From the NCBI RefSeq assembly GCF_000422865.1, contig NZ_KE383939.1:1-36684 (forward strand): a stretch of 36,684 nucleotides of DNA, written 5' to 3'. The notes beneath the pieces are model-generated. The model worked only from the letters and a program-made list of their open reading frames with translations, was not told where the DNA came from and made no database searches. This document shows, piece by piece, positions 28,901-35,816 of this stretch (position 1 is the stretch's first letter; the number at the start of each line of letters is the position of its first letter). Source of the stretch: Oceanospirillum maris DSM 6286 (GTDB taxonomy: Bacteria; Pseudomonadota; Gammaproteobacteria; Pseudomonadales; Halomonadaceae). A program made the position numbers and the translations under genes.

Positions 28901-30163
28901 ATGTTTGACCCCGTGCTGATGGGCTGTTTGATTTTATGTGTGATAGCGGCCCTTTGGGTGACTGAGTGGATTCATGTCAGCATGACTGCACTATTGGTGC
29001 CTGTGCTTGCTATTGTGACGGGTATTTTTGATGTTAAACAGGCGTTTAGCGCGTTTGCTAACCCCATCATCTTTATCTTTCTAGGGGGCTTTGCGCTATC
29101 AGCCGCACTGCATAAACAGCAGCTTGATAAGCGTATCGCCCAGACCATTTTAAGTATCGCCGCAGGACGGTTAAGCCACGCGGCGAACCTTATTTTTGTT
29201 ACAACGGCAGTGCTCTCTATGTGGATCTCTAACACGGCCACAGCGGCGATGATGCTGCCGTTAACGCTAGGGGTTTTGTCTGCACTTGATTCTGCTAAGC
29301 ATCGGCGCACCTATCTATTTTTCTTACTGGGTATCGCTTTTTCTGCCAATATTGGCGGGATCGGCACCTTAGTCGGTAGTCCGCCTAACGCTATTGCCGC
29401 TGCGGCGGTTGGCTTAAGCTTTACCGGCTGGATGATTGTTGCCTTGCCTGTTGTCGTTATTCTAATGCCCGTGATGATTTTTACCCTGCGCTACACCTGT
29501 AGGCCAGATTTAAGCCAGCGAGTTGAATACGAAGCGGCAAAACTTCCGCCGTTAAACAAAACGCAAATAATGACGTTACTCGTTTTTGGTTTAACGGTTG
29601 CAGGCTGGATCTTTAGTAAGCCTTTAGCGGCGGCTCTGAATATCTCAAGCGGTATTGATGCAGTGGTTGCCGTTACAGCTATATTGCTGTTATCGGCGTT
29701 GCGGCTACTGGATTGGAAAGAGTTAAGTGCGCAAACAGACTGGGGTATTTTACTGCTATTTGGCGGTGGTTTAACCCTAAGTGCCTTGCTATCGGCCTCT
29801 GGTGCCAGCGGTTTTATTGCTCAAAATATTATTAATATGATTGAACACACGCCTTTATTGGTTTTTGTGGTTTGTTTAATTCTTTTTGTGATGGTGCTAA
29901 CCGCTGTTGCCAGCAACACCGCTAGTGCGGCGCTACTTTTACCTATTTTCCTTCCCTTGGCAGAAGGCGTTGGTCTAGGTCAAACGGGCTTGGCTATTCT
30001 GATTGCGATTGGAGCCTCCTGCGCCTTCACTCTGCCAGTGGCGACACCACCCAACGCTATCGTTTTTGGGAGTGGTTTTGTGCCGCAAAAAGAGATGTTA
30101 AGGGTGGGTTCTTTGTTGAGTGTCGTGGTGCTGCCTATTTTAGTGGGCGTCGGCTTAAGCTAG
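28901..30163 (+). CDS. SLC13/DASS family anion:sodium symporter
   Basis: A 420-residue inner membrane transporter with about eleven hydrophobic segments and re-entrant loops. Family marks include the repeated SNT motif 'MWISNTATAAMMLPLTLG' and 'VASNTASAALLLPIFLPLA', and 'IGTLVGSPPNAIA' and 'VATPPNAIVFGSG' at the substrate/sodium site. Typical substrates are C4-dicarboxylates, citrate or sulfate; the sequence does not decide. The start at 28901 is preferred because GAGG (28888-28891) lies 9 bases before it; an upstream TTG at 28886 and an ATG at 28892 overlap that site. The gene stands alone, 217 bp after ghrA. Confidence 0.9.
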   Translation: MFDPVLMGCLILCVIAALWVTEWIHVSMTALLVPVLAIVTGIFDVKQAFSAFANPIIFIFLGGFALSAALHKQQLDKRIAQTILSIAAGRLSHAANLIFVTTAVLSMWISNTATAAMMLPLTLGVLSALDSAKHRRTYLFFLLGIAFSANIGGIGTLVGSPPNAIAAAAVGLSFTGWMIVALPVVVILMPVMIFTLRYTCRPDLSQRVEYEAAKLPPLNKTQIMTLLVFGLTVAGWIFSKPLAAALNISSGIDAVVAVTAILLLSALRLLDWKELSAQTDWGILLLFGGGLTLSALLSASGASGFIAQNIINMIEHTPLLVFVVCLILFVMVLTAVASNTASAALLLPIFLPLAEGVGLGQTGLAILIAIGASCAFTLPVATPPNAIVFGSGFVPQKEMLRVGSLLSVVVLPILVGVGLS

Positions 30164-30268
30164 TGCTCCTTTTTCTACGTTATTTGATAAACATTTACTT
30201 AAGCCATTTGATAGAATGCGCGCCTTGTTTCTCTAAGCCCTTGGCTTACTCTAACTCACAGGCGCGCC

Positions 30269-32197
30269 ATGACCGTTTTATTGATGACCCCTCCCATGAC
30301 TCAGCTGAATACGCCGTACCCTGCTACGGCGTATTTAACCGGATTTCTTCGCTCCCGAGGGTATTCTGCGGTTCAGCGTGACCCAGCCATCGAGCTATTT
30401 CTGGAGATGATGACCGCTCAAGGCTTGGATATTATGCGTCAGCATGTTGAAGAGAACTTCGAGTCGTTCGAGGATGACCAGCTCCCTGAGGTTATCTATA
30501 CCTTTCTAGCGGAGTTTGATCGCTACCGGCTTTGTGTTGAGCCGGTTATTCGGTTTTTACAGGGCAAAGACCCTAGCCTAGCCCTACGTATTATCTCCCG
30601 CCGTTTTTTGCCAGAAGGCCCCGCCTATAATGCCATTACCGAGATGGAAGCCGTATCCGGTGATGTGCTAAAAACCGCCTTTGGTGATCTTGGTGTACAG
30701 GATAAAGCCAAGTATCTGGCAACCCTTTTTATTAATGACCTGTCGGCGGTGATTACTCAAGGGGTTGATCCTTATTTTGAAGTCAGCCGCTACGGTGAAC
30801 GCTTAGCGGCAGCCAATCCCTATTTTGATGATCTGTACGACACCTTAATGGCAGAGCCAAGCTTTAGTTCTGAGATTCTAGAACAACTGGTTGAGCTGTA
30901 TCTGGAGGAAACACAGCCCACTGTGGTTGCCTTAACCGTGCCTTTTCCGGGGAATATGCTGGGTGCATTAAGAATTGCCCAAGTCTGCAAAGAGATTAAT
31001 CCTAACCTGCCGGTTGTGATGGGTGGCGGTTTTATTAACACCGAGCTTAGGGCATTAAAAGATACCCGCCTATTTGAATTTGTTGATTTTATCTGCCTGG
31101 ATGATGGCGAGCGCCCCTTGCTTACCTTGTTGGAATACCTGAAGGGTGAGCGGGAAGTAGATGATCTCGTGCGTACCTATTTTCTAGCAGAAGATGAAAC
31201 CGGCGAGCGTTACGTACATCTGAACGAAAATACCGCCTTACACGATATTCCACAAACCGATGTCGGTGCGCCGGTTTACGATGGATTGCCGCTCAGCGAT
31301 TACCTCTCCTTGTGTGAAATGCTGAACCCCATGCACCGCATCTGGAGTGACGGACGCTGGAACAAACTCACCATCGCCCACGGTTGTTACTGGCGAAAAT
31401 GCAGCTTTTGTGACGTATCACTGGACTATATCGACCGTTACGATGAAGCAGGCGCAGATATTCTGGTGGACCGGATCGAACAGCTCATAGAAGAAACCGG
31501 CCAAACAGGGTTTCACTTTGTCGATGAAGCAGCGCCACCTAAAGCCCTGTTTGCCCTTGCCCGACGCTTAATAGAACGAGGCGTGGTCATTAGTTGGTGG
31601 GGGAATATCCGCTTTGAAAAAACCTTCACCGCTGAACGCTGCCAATTACTCGCAGATTCCGGCTGCATCGCCGTTAGTGGCGGGTTGGAAGTGGCCTCCG
31701 ACCGTTTGTTGCAACTGATGAAAAAAGGCGTCAGCGTAGAGCAGGTCGCAAGAGTCACCAAGGCATTCAGTGATTCAGGCATCTTAGTTCATGCTTATTT
31801 AATGTATGGCTTTCCGACCCAGACAGAACAGGAAACGATAGACGCCCTAGAAATGGTACGCCAAATGATGCAACAGGGCTGCTTCCAATCGGCCTACTGG
31901 CATAGATTCGCAGCCACCATTCACAGCCCCATCGGTTTAAATCCTGAAGACTACGGCATCACATTAGTGGAGCGCCCAGAAACTCAATTTGCTGAAAACG
32001 ACGTCGATTTTATTGACCCCGTTAAAGTCGATCACGACATGCTAGGCGAAGGACTGCGTAAAGCACTCTACAACTACATGCACGGCATCGGCTTCGATCA
32101 GCCCCTCAGTTTTTGGTTTACAGCACCGGTAAGTCGCCCATTGGTAAGAAAAAACCTGATCTCTAAAGCCATTAACAGCGTGATTACCAGTGGTTAG
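30269..32197 (+). CDS. B12-binding-domain radical SAM protein of unknown function
   Basis: 642 residues. Residues about 1-210 are a mostly helical region that opens with 'MTVLLMTPPMTQLNTPYPA', as in cobalamin-dependent radical SAM enzymes. A Rossmann-like B12-binding domain follows (about 210-300, 'VALTVPFPGNMLGALRIAQ' and 'VVMGGGFINTELR'). The radical SAM core begins near 365. Its cluster Cys are C373, C378 and C381 in 'HGCYWRKCSFCDVS', a Cx4Cx2C spacing used by several B12 radical SAM groups. 'ISWWGNIRFEK', 'GLEVASDRLLQLMKKG' and 'AYLMYGFPTQTEQE' complete the barrel. The usual DxH motif for B12 base-off binding is not evident. The product and substrate are unknown. It is monocistronic, and the atypical cassette region begins right after it. 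Confidence 0.85.
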   Translation: MTVLLMTPPMTQLNTPYPATAYLTGFLRSRGYSAVQRDPAIELFLEMMTAQGLDIMRQHVEENFESFEDDQLPEVIYTFLAEFDRYRLCVEPVIRFLQGKDPSLALRIISRRFLPEGPAYNAITEMEAVSGDVLKTAFGDLGVQDKAKYLATLFINDLSAVITQGVDPYFEVSRYGERLAAANPYFDDLYDTLMAEPSFSSEILEQLVELYLEETQPTVVALTVPFPGNMLGALRIAQVCKEINPNLPVVMGGGFINTELRALKDTRLFEFVDFICLDDGERPLLTLLEYLKGEREVDDLVRTYFLAEDETGERYVHLNENTALHDIPQTDVGAPVYDGLPLSDYLSLCEMLNPMHRIWSDGRWNKLTIAHGCYWRKCSFCDVSLDYIDRYDEAGADILVDRIEQLIEETGQTGFHFVDEAAPPKALFALARRLIERGVVISWWGNIRFEKTFTAERCQLLADSGCIAVSGGLEVASDRLLQLMKKGVSVEQVARVTKAFSDSGILVHAYLMYGFPTQTEQETIDALEMVRQMMQQGCFQSAYWHRFAATIHSPIGLNPEDYGITLVERPETQFAENDVDFIDPVKVDHDMLGEGLRKALYNYMHGIGFDQPLSFWFTAPVSRPLVRKNLISKAINSVITSG

Positions 32198-32209
32198 GCT
32201 TTTAGTCAT

Positions 32210-32237
32210 AAACCACTTCTTCATGTGGTATTTTTAT
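32210..32237 (+). terminator. Weak terminator-like hairpin after the radical SAM gene
   Basis: ACCAC (32212-32216) and GTGGT (32225-32229) form a short stem followed by ATTTTTAT. The left arm can instead pair with AGTGGTT at 32190-32196, which overlaps the stop codon, so two structures compete. Confidence 0.4.
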
Positions 32238-32241
32238 AGGG

Positions 32242-32257
32242 CTGATTAAATATACAG
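32242..32257. promoter_or_regulatory. LexA-like (SOS) box
   Basis: CTGATTAAATATACAG fits CTG-N10-CAG and matches the gammaproteobacterial LexA consensus CTGTATATATATACAG at 13 of 16 positions. It overlaps a 17-bp perfect palindrome (32248-32264). LexA control is typical of integron integrase promoters, yet no integrase gene is adjacent. The box lies about 290 bp before the first cassette. Confidence 0.5.
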
Positions 32258-32283
32258 TATATTTTTGGTTTTGCAGAAAAACG

Positions 32284-32314
32284 TGCTCGGTTTGTCCGAC
32301 TTAATGCTCGGTTT
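32284..32314. repeat. Direct repeat TGCTCGGTTT, 21 bp apart
   Basis: Two identical 10-mers start at 32284 and 32305. The 21-bp period puts them on the same face of the helix, as expected for a pair of protein binding sites. attI sites of integrons carry accessory direct repeats for the integrase; that reading is inference. Confidence 0.5.
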
Positions 32315-32536
32315 ACCGGTGCGGCGAAATTGGATAATCTGTAAATTCAATGAATTATAGGAACGGGCGCGGGAATAACAGGCGTACGGTTATTGGCGTA
32401 TGTGCGCATGCGCGTTTAGCAGGGAAGCAGTCAGATCAGAAAATGGATTTTTCCTTTCGAATCAAACTCTTCTTTGTTTTTATGCCGGTATATTGAAACC
32501 GGCGAAATAAGCATGCCTATGATTAAAATGTTAAGT
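32315..32536 (+). other. Candidate attI-like region / left boundary of the cassette array
   Basis: About 220 bases without a convincing gene. The right end holds GTTAAGT (32530-32536), where a cassette junction G/TTAAGT is inferred because its complement ACTTAAC opens the attC of the following cassette. The bases just before it (ATTAAAAT) form a poor inverse core, and no attC-like fold precedes it, so attI or a secondary integration site is more likely than another attC. A GCCGGT/ACCGGC hairpin (about 32484-32503) and a GCGCATGCGC palindrome are also present. An open frame that begins at a TTG (32474) reads into the next gene but crosses the inferred boundary. Confidence 0.4.
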
Positions 32537-33711
32537 GCAAGGAAAGGTATGAGTAATATCGACGATCGAATTAATCAAGAATGGATTGCACTTAATGCAA
32601 TAAGAGGAATGGTTAAAATTGCCTCTAAAGGCAGTATGACCAAGTCAACGTACGACAACTCATTAGACCTGGGAGGAGCCCTATATCCAGAGCTTCTAGG
32701 GCCGGAGAAAAGCGTTCTAAAGAGAGAGCGCGAAAGTGATACAACGAAGGAGTATCGTCAAAAGGCCGAACTTCAGTCGATAAAAAACTCAACTACTGTC
32801 AGTGCATTGAAACTTGTGTTAACGGACATAGATGAGTACGAGTCACTGATATCACTGGCTCAAGGTAAGAAAGGCGATCAGAAACGCACAGATCAACTTA
32901 AACGAAAACTTGGTCAGCTTCAAAAAGCAAAATCAGAACTAGAGATAAAGCCACACTCTGAAAATCAGCTCATTTTTAGAGATGCCTACAATGTCGAAAG
33001 AGATTTCCCGGAATTATCGAAAGGTCATGCGCACAGAGATTTTGAGTTGCCAGATGGGAATTATTTAAGACTTCGAGTGTTGCATCCAGATAAACCCGAA
33101 CATATTACAGGGGCCGATATTATATATGAACGGCATGATAAGAATTCAGGCAACGTAAGCATTGTTGTTGTTCAATACAAAATTTGGGATGAGAAAAAAC
33201 TATACATCTCTGATTCCAGAATGCAGACACAAATCCAGAAAATGAAAGCTTTTACTTGCGATAAGGGTATCTGTTCTCATCATCAAGGAACTAACACTTA
33301 TAGATTTCCTTGCTGTACAGGGTTCTTAAGGCCGACAGATAAGTTACAAAATGTCGAGCAAAAATTTATATCAACGGGCGAGCATCTTCCGATCTGTCGA
33401 ATAAATGATTGCAAATCCAAAGGCAAGCAAGGTGGTGAACTTCTTGAATATGACAAAATCAAGCAGGTTTCGTTATCAACTGAGCTTTTTGAGGATTTAT
33501 TCAACCGTGGAAAAATAGGATCCCGAGAGCTTACGCCACATGAGCTGAAAGAACTGTATGATAACACGTCAGTTATTGATTCAAGCGATACCGTAGTAAT
33601 TTATGCACAGGAGTTCTAAGCACTTAACAAGCGCAGGCAATCGGACAGCCAAAAGCGTCACGCCTTTTGTTCCAAAAGCCACGCCACTTTTGCCTGCCGT
33701 TGCTGCGGGCG
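32531..33711 (+). mobile_element. Integron gene cassette 1
   Basis: A 1181-bp unit holding one gene and its own attC at the 3' end. The left limit is set by the 7-base match between GTTAAGT (32530-32536) and the complement of ACTTAAC (33622-33628). In an integron cassette the attC core formed in the circular state is completed by the cassette's own 5' bases, so this agreement is expected for a true cassette. It is one of two adjacent cassettes in the same orientation. Confidence 0.75.
32549..33619 (+). CDS. Putative PD-(D/E)XK-like nuclease with Cys/His cluster, cassette-borne
   Basis: 356 residues, not assigned to a family. I start at ATG 32549, which has AAGGAAAGG just upstream and lies inside the cassette boundary; a longer in-frame reading from TTG 32474 would begin outside the cassette. 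Residues 1-100 are helical, and 105-140 form a basic coiled coil. Residues 160-215 hold a predicted beta-rich core in which 'GADIIYE' (D190, E193) is followed by 'SIVVVQYKIW' with Q209-x-K211. This D...QxK layout is that of many PD-(D/E)XK nucleases (inference). Next comes a Cys/His cluster with C237, C242, H244, H245, C255, C256, C283 and C288, probably zinc-binding. The gene is AT-rich compared with its left-hand neighbours. Next to an AIPR gene, a defence role is plausible. Confidence 0.72.
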   Translation: MSNIDDRINQEWIALNAIRGMVKIASKGSMTKSTYDNSLDLGGALYPELLGPEKSVLKRERESDTTKEYRQKAELQSIKNSTTVSALKLVLTDIDEYESLISLAQGKKGDQKRTDQLKRKLGQLQKAKSELEIKPHSENQLIFRDAYNVERDFPELSKGHAHRDFELPDGNYLRLRVLHPDKPEHITGADIIYERHDKNSGNVSIVVVQYKIWDEKKLYISDSRMQTQIQKMKAFTCDKGICSHHQGTNTYRFPCCTGFLRPTDKLQNVEQKFISTGEHLPICRINDCKSKGKQGGELLEYDKIKQVSLSTELFEDLFNRGKIGSRELTPHELKELYDNTSVIDSSDTVVIYAQEF

Positions 33712-33713
33712 TT
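33622..33713 (+). other. attC recombination site of cassette 1 (interrupted at its 3' core)
   Basis: An imperfect palindrome of 92 bp, from ACTTAAC (fits RYYYAAC) at 33622-33628 to GTT at 33711-33713. Pairing of the left arm with the right arm: AAC/GTT, a 3x3 unpaired spacer, CGCAG/CTGCG, CAA/TTG, CGG/CCG, CAG/CTG and CAAAAG/CTTTTG. Single unpaired bases (G, T, A) lie on the left arm only. Outer cores, central spacer and one-sided extrahelical bases are the hallmarks of attC. The 3' core originally read GTTAGTT; its last bases now lie at 33883-33886, beyond an inserted element. Confidence 0.82.
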
Positions 33714-33878
33714 CAGGCTGTAGAAAAACCTAACAGGCTCTGGTTATTGAGAATTTATCGCGCGCCTACGTTGATTTAAGAGTATTTGGCGATGAAAACT
33801 GCCCCAGAATTCACGTAGAAGCGTCATTTTTAGTACAAAAAATGATCAATTTTTGAGGCTGAGGTTTTTCTACAGCCT
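33714..33878. mobile_element. 165-bp MITE with 17-bp terminal inverted repeats
   Basis: AGGCTGTAGAAAAACCT (33715-33731) and its exact reverse complement (33862-33878) bound a non-coding stretch. CGTT stands on both sides (33710-33713 and 33879-33882), consistent with a 4-bp target duplication. The insertion split the attC core GTTAGTT. The same 17-bp end bounds the insertion sequence at 35818, so this is probably a non-autonomous derivative mobilised by that transposase. Confidence 0.82.
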
Positions 33879-33880
33879 CG

Positions 33881-35814
33881 TTAGTTTCCCCAAGTTTTGA
33901 TCGTCATATCTAGAGGAAGGTTTATGACAAAGTATGAGAATTTAGTAAATATTCTAGATCAGGTTCGATTTGAATCTCCAATTGAGTTCAAAAGTTATAG
34001 ACCTAAGCAAGACGATTTGGAAAAAATTAACCAAGCTCGTGGAAGAGCATTGATACACCTTTATTTAAAGGTAACTTTTGGTATTTTAGATTTCAAGTCG
34101 AGAGAGAGGTTAATTACTGATAAAGGCTACGATGCAGGGGTTGATGCCTACTACATTGATGGTGAAGCTAAAGAAATTTATTTCATTCAATCAAAATTTA
34201 GAACTAACAAAGGTAATTTTGAAAGTAAGGAGATTTCACCTGACGAATTACTAAAAATGGATATAGATAGGATCGTTGACGGAGAAACACATGACGAAGA
34301 CGGCAATGAATATAACGGAAAAATAAAACAACTTCTTAGAGAGTTATCTCAAGTAGATGATATAGGAAGATATAAATATAAGGTTATAATTCTTGCAAAT
34401 TTAAAGTCTCTTAAACCTAGTCAAGTTAGAAGACTAACGAACGGGTTTCCTGCTGAAATATTTGACAATGAAAAGGTATATAAAGATTTACTTTTCCCTG
34501 TAATAACAGGGACTTATTACCATAATAACCTTCTATCAATATCATTAAACTTAACTAATAAAAACTCTTCAAGCGCAAGAATTAGCTACAATGTTGAAAC
34601 TGAATTCAAAGATTGTGATATCACTGTGGTTTTTGTTCCCACAGAGGAAATTGGTAGAATTTTATACACTTATAAGAACTCAATCTTAAAGTACAACCCT
34701 CGCTGCTTTCTTGAAATGAAAGCTAACTCTGTGAACAAAGAAATTCATAACACTATAACTCAGAAGAAAACCAATGAGTTTGCTCTTTTTAACAATGGGA
34801 TCACAATGCTATCTGACGAAACGTCAGTTAATGAAAGAATTGGTCAAAAAGATAAAGCTCAAATAGTTATATCTAATCCTCAAATAATAAATGGTGGCCA
34901 AACGGCTTTTACATTAAGCCGTATATATGAAGATATTAAAAACAGTGTTGAAAATGGAGACATTTTCGATAACAAAGAAGTACTCCTAAAAATAATTACA
35001 TTTGGCGAGCATTCTGCAAAGAGCGAAACGAAAAAACGTTCATTAATTGAAAGTATCTCCAAAGCTACAAATAGACAAAATGAAGTTTCTGATGCAGATA
35101 GGCGTTCAAACGATAAAATTCAGATAGATTTGCAGGAGTTATTGTTTAATAAATTTGGCTATTATTATGAACGTAAAAAGGGAGAGTTTGCAGATGGTAT
35201 TAAGGATAAGTACATCTCGCGGAATCAAATAATTGATCGAGAGCTATTATTAAGATTAGCTATCTGCTGCGATATGCAGCCAGCCGTAGCTAGAAGATCT
35301 AGTGGGAAATTCCTTTTTCAGGAGTCTAACTTTACTAAATACCTCAATGACTCTGAAAGAGTCACAGAATATTTTTATGCATTTAATATTTATCAAAGTA
35401 TTAATGCTCTTGAAAAATTATTAAGGGAAGATGTTAATGATCGCTTTGGTACTTCTGCATATGGTCAAGCAATACGCTATGGTCGGTTTGCTGTAACCGC
35501 AGTATGTGTAAAAACACTATATGACGGCGTGGGTTCTTTAAATGAGGTAAGTGAGCACTGCAAATCTGTACTAAATAGGTGGATTGAATTTGAAAAAAGC
35601 GCCCAAGATAACGCTAAAAATTCTTCATATTTCAGAACCTATCAAGATGAAGACACAGGAGTGCTGAAACAAGATTTAAATTATGAAGGATACTATAAAG
35701 GCCGTACAATTCATGATGATTTGAAACGTTTTTTCGATATCTAAGTGAAACTAACAAGCCACTACACTCGGAAATTTTACTCGCTTCGCTCCCAATTTTC
35801 CGGTGAGCAAGGCG
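33881..35814 (+). mobile_element. Integron gene cassette 2
   Basis: A 1934-bp unit with the AIPR gene and a 3' attC. Its first bases, GTTAGTT (33880-33886 including the shared G), are the exact complement of AACTAAC (35749-35755), the left core of its own attC. Only 43 bp lie between the cassette start and the gene's ATG, and 4 bp between its stop and the attC, as is typical of cassettes. Confidence 0.8.
33924..35744 (+). CDS. AIPR family abortive infection phage resistance protein
   Basis: 606 residues from ATG 33924, which follows AGAGGAAGG; an in-frame TTG at 33897 has no ribosome site. An N-terminal nuclease-like region is suggested by 'GYDAGVDAYYIDG' (D74) and 'EIYFIQSKF' (Q89-S-K91), a D...QxK arrangement seen in PD-(D/E)XK folds. 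The AIPR domain covers about 240-560 with its signature 'FNNGITMLSDE' (290-295) and 'NPQIINGGQTAFTLSRI' (NGGQTA at 323-328). Family members include abortive-infection phage resistance proteins; the mechanism here is not known. The gene is clearly AT-rich (many AAA, TTA and ATA codons), unlike the core genes of the window, which indicates horizontal acquisition. It is the only gene of cassette 2 and is oriented like cassette 1. Confidence 0.88.
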   Translation: MTKYENLVNILDQVRFESPIEFKSYRPKQDDLEKINQARGRALIHLYLKVTFGILDFKSRERLITDKGYDAGVDAYYIDGEAKEIYFIQSKFRTNKGNFESKEISPDELLKMDIDRIVDGETHDEDGNEYNGKIKQLLRELSQVDDIGRYKYKVIILANLKSLKPSQVRRLTNGFPAEIFDNEKVYKDLLFPVITGTYYHNNLLSISLNLTNKNSSSARISYNVETEFKDCDITVVFVPTEEIGRILYTYKNSILKYNPRCFLEMKANSVNKEIHNTITQKKTNEFALFNNGITMLSDETSVNERIGQKDKAQIVISNPQIINGGQTAFTLSRIYEDIKNSVENGDIFDNKEVLLKIITFGEHSAKSETKKRSLIESISKATNRQNEVSDADRRSNDKIQIDLQELLFNKFGYYYERKKGEFADGIKDKYISRNQIIDRELLLRLAICCDMQPAVARRSSGKFLFQESNFTKYLNDSERVTEYFYAFNIYQSINALEKLLREDVNDRFGTSAYGQAIRYGRFAVTAVCVKTLYDGVGSLNEVSEHCKSVLNRWIEFEKSAQDNAKNSSYFRTYQDEDTGVLKQDLNYEGYYKGRTIHDDLKRFFDI

Positions 35815-35816
35815 TT
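35749..35816 (+). other. attC recombination site of cassette 2
   Basis: An imperfect palindrome of 68 bp from AACTAAC (35749-35755) to GTT (35814-35816). The left arm AACAAGCCACTACACTCGG pairs with the right arm CCGGTGAGCAAGGCGTT, with single extrahelical bases A and T on the left arm. Pairing continues through GGAAA/TTTCC. The apical part ACTCGCTTCGCTCC is variable. It starts 5 bp after the AIPR stop. The bases after GTT are the end of an insertion sequence, so the start of the next cassette is not seen. Confidence 0.8.

Noticed and set aside
30163-30381. Open frame of 72 codons overlapping the SLC13 stop and the radical SAM start
   Set aside because: It overlaps the strongly supported radical SAM gene in another frame, has no ribosome site, and its translation resembles no family.
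32341-32440. Possible third attC in the GC-rich stretch with AATAAC/GTTATT and GCGCATGCGC
   Set aside because: The palindromes are short and nested irregularly; no core pair encloses them, and the GTT is followed by TAGC, which does not fit the consensus.
32315-32530. Remnant of an integrase gene
   Set aside because: Reading the reverse strand by eye shows no stretch like IntI; a profile search would be needed to find heavy decay.
32474-32548. Upstream extension of the cassette 1 gene from TTG 32474
   Set aside because: It crosses the inferred cassette boundary at 32531 and has no ribosome site; ATG 32549 has AAGGAAAGG.
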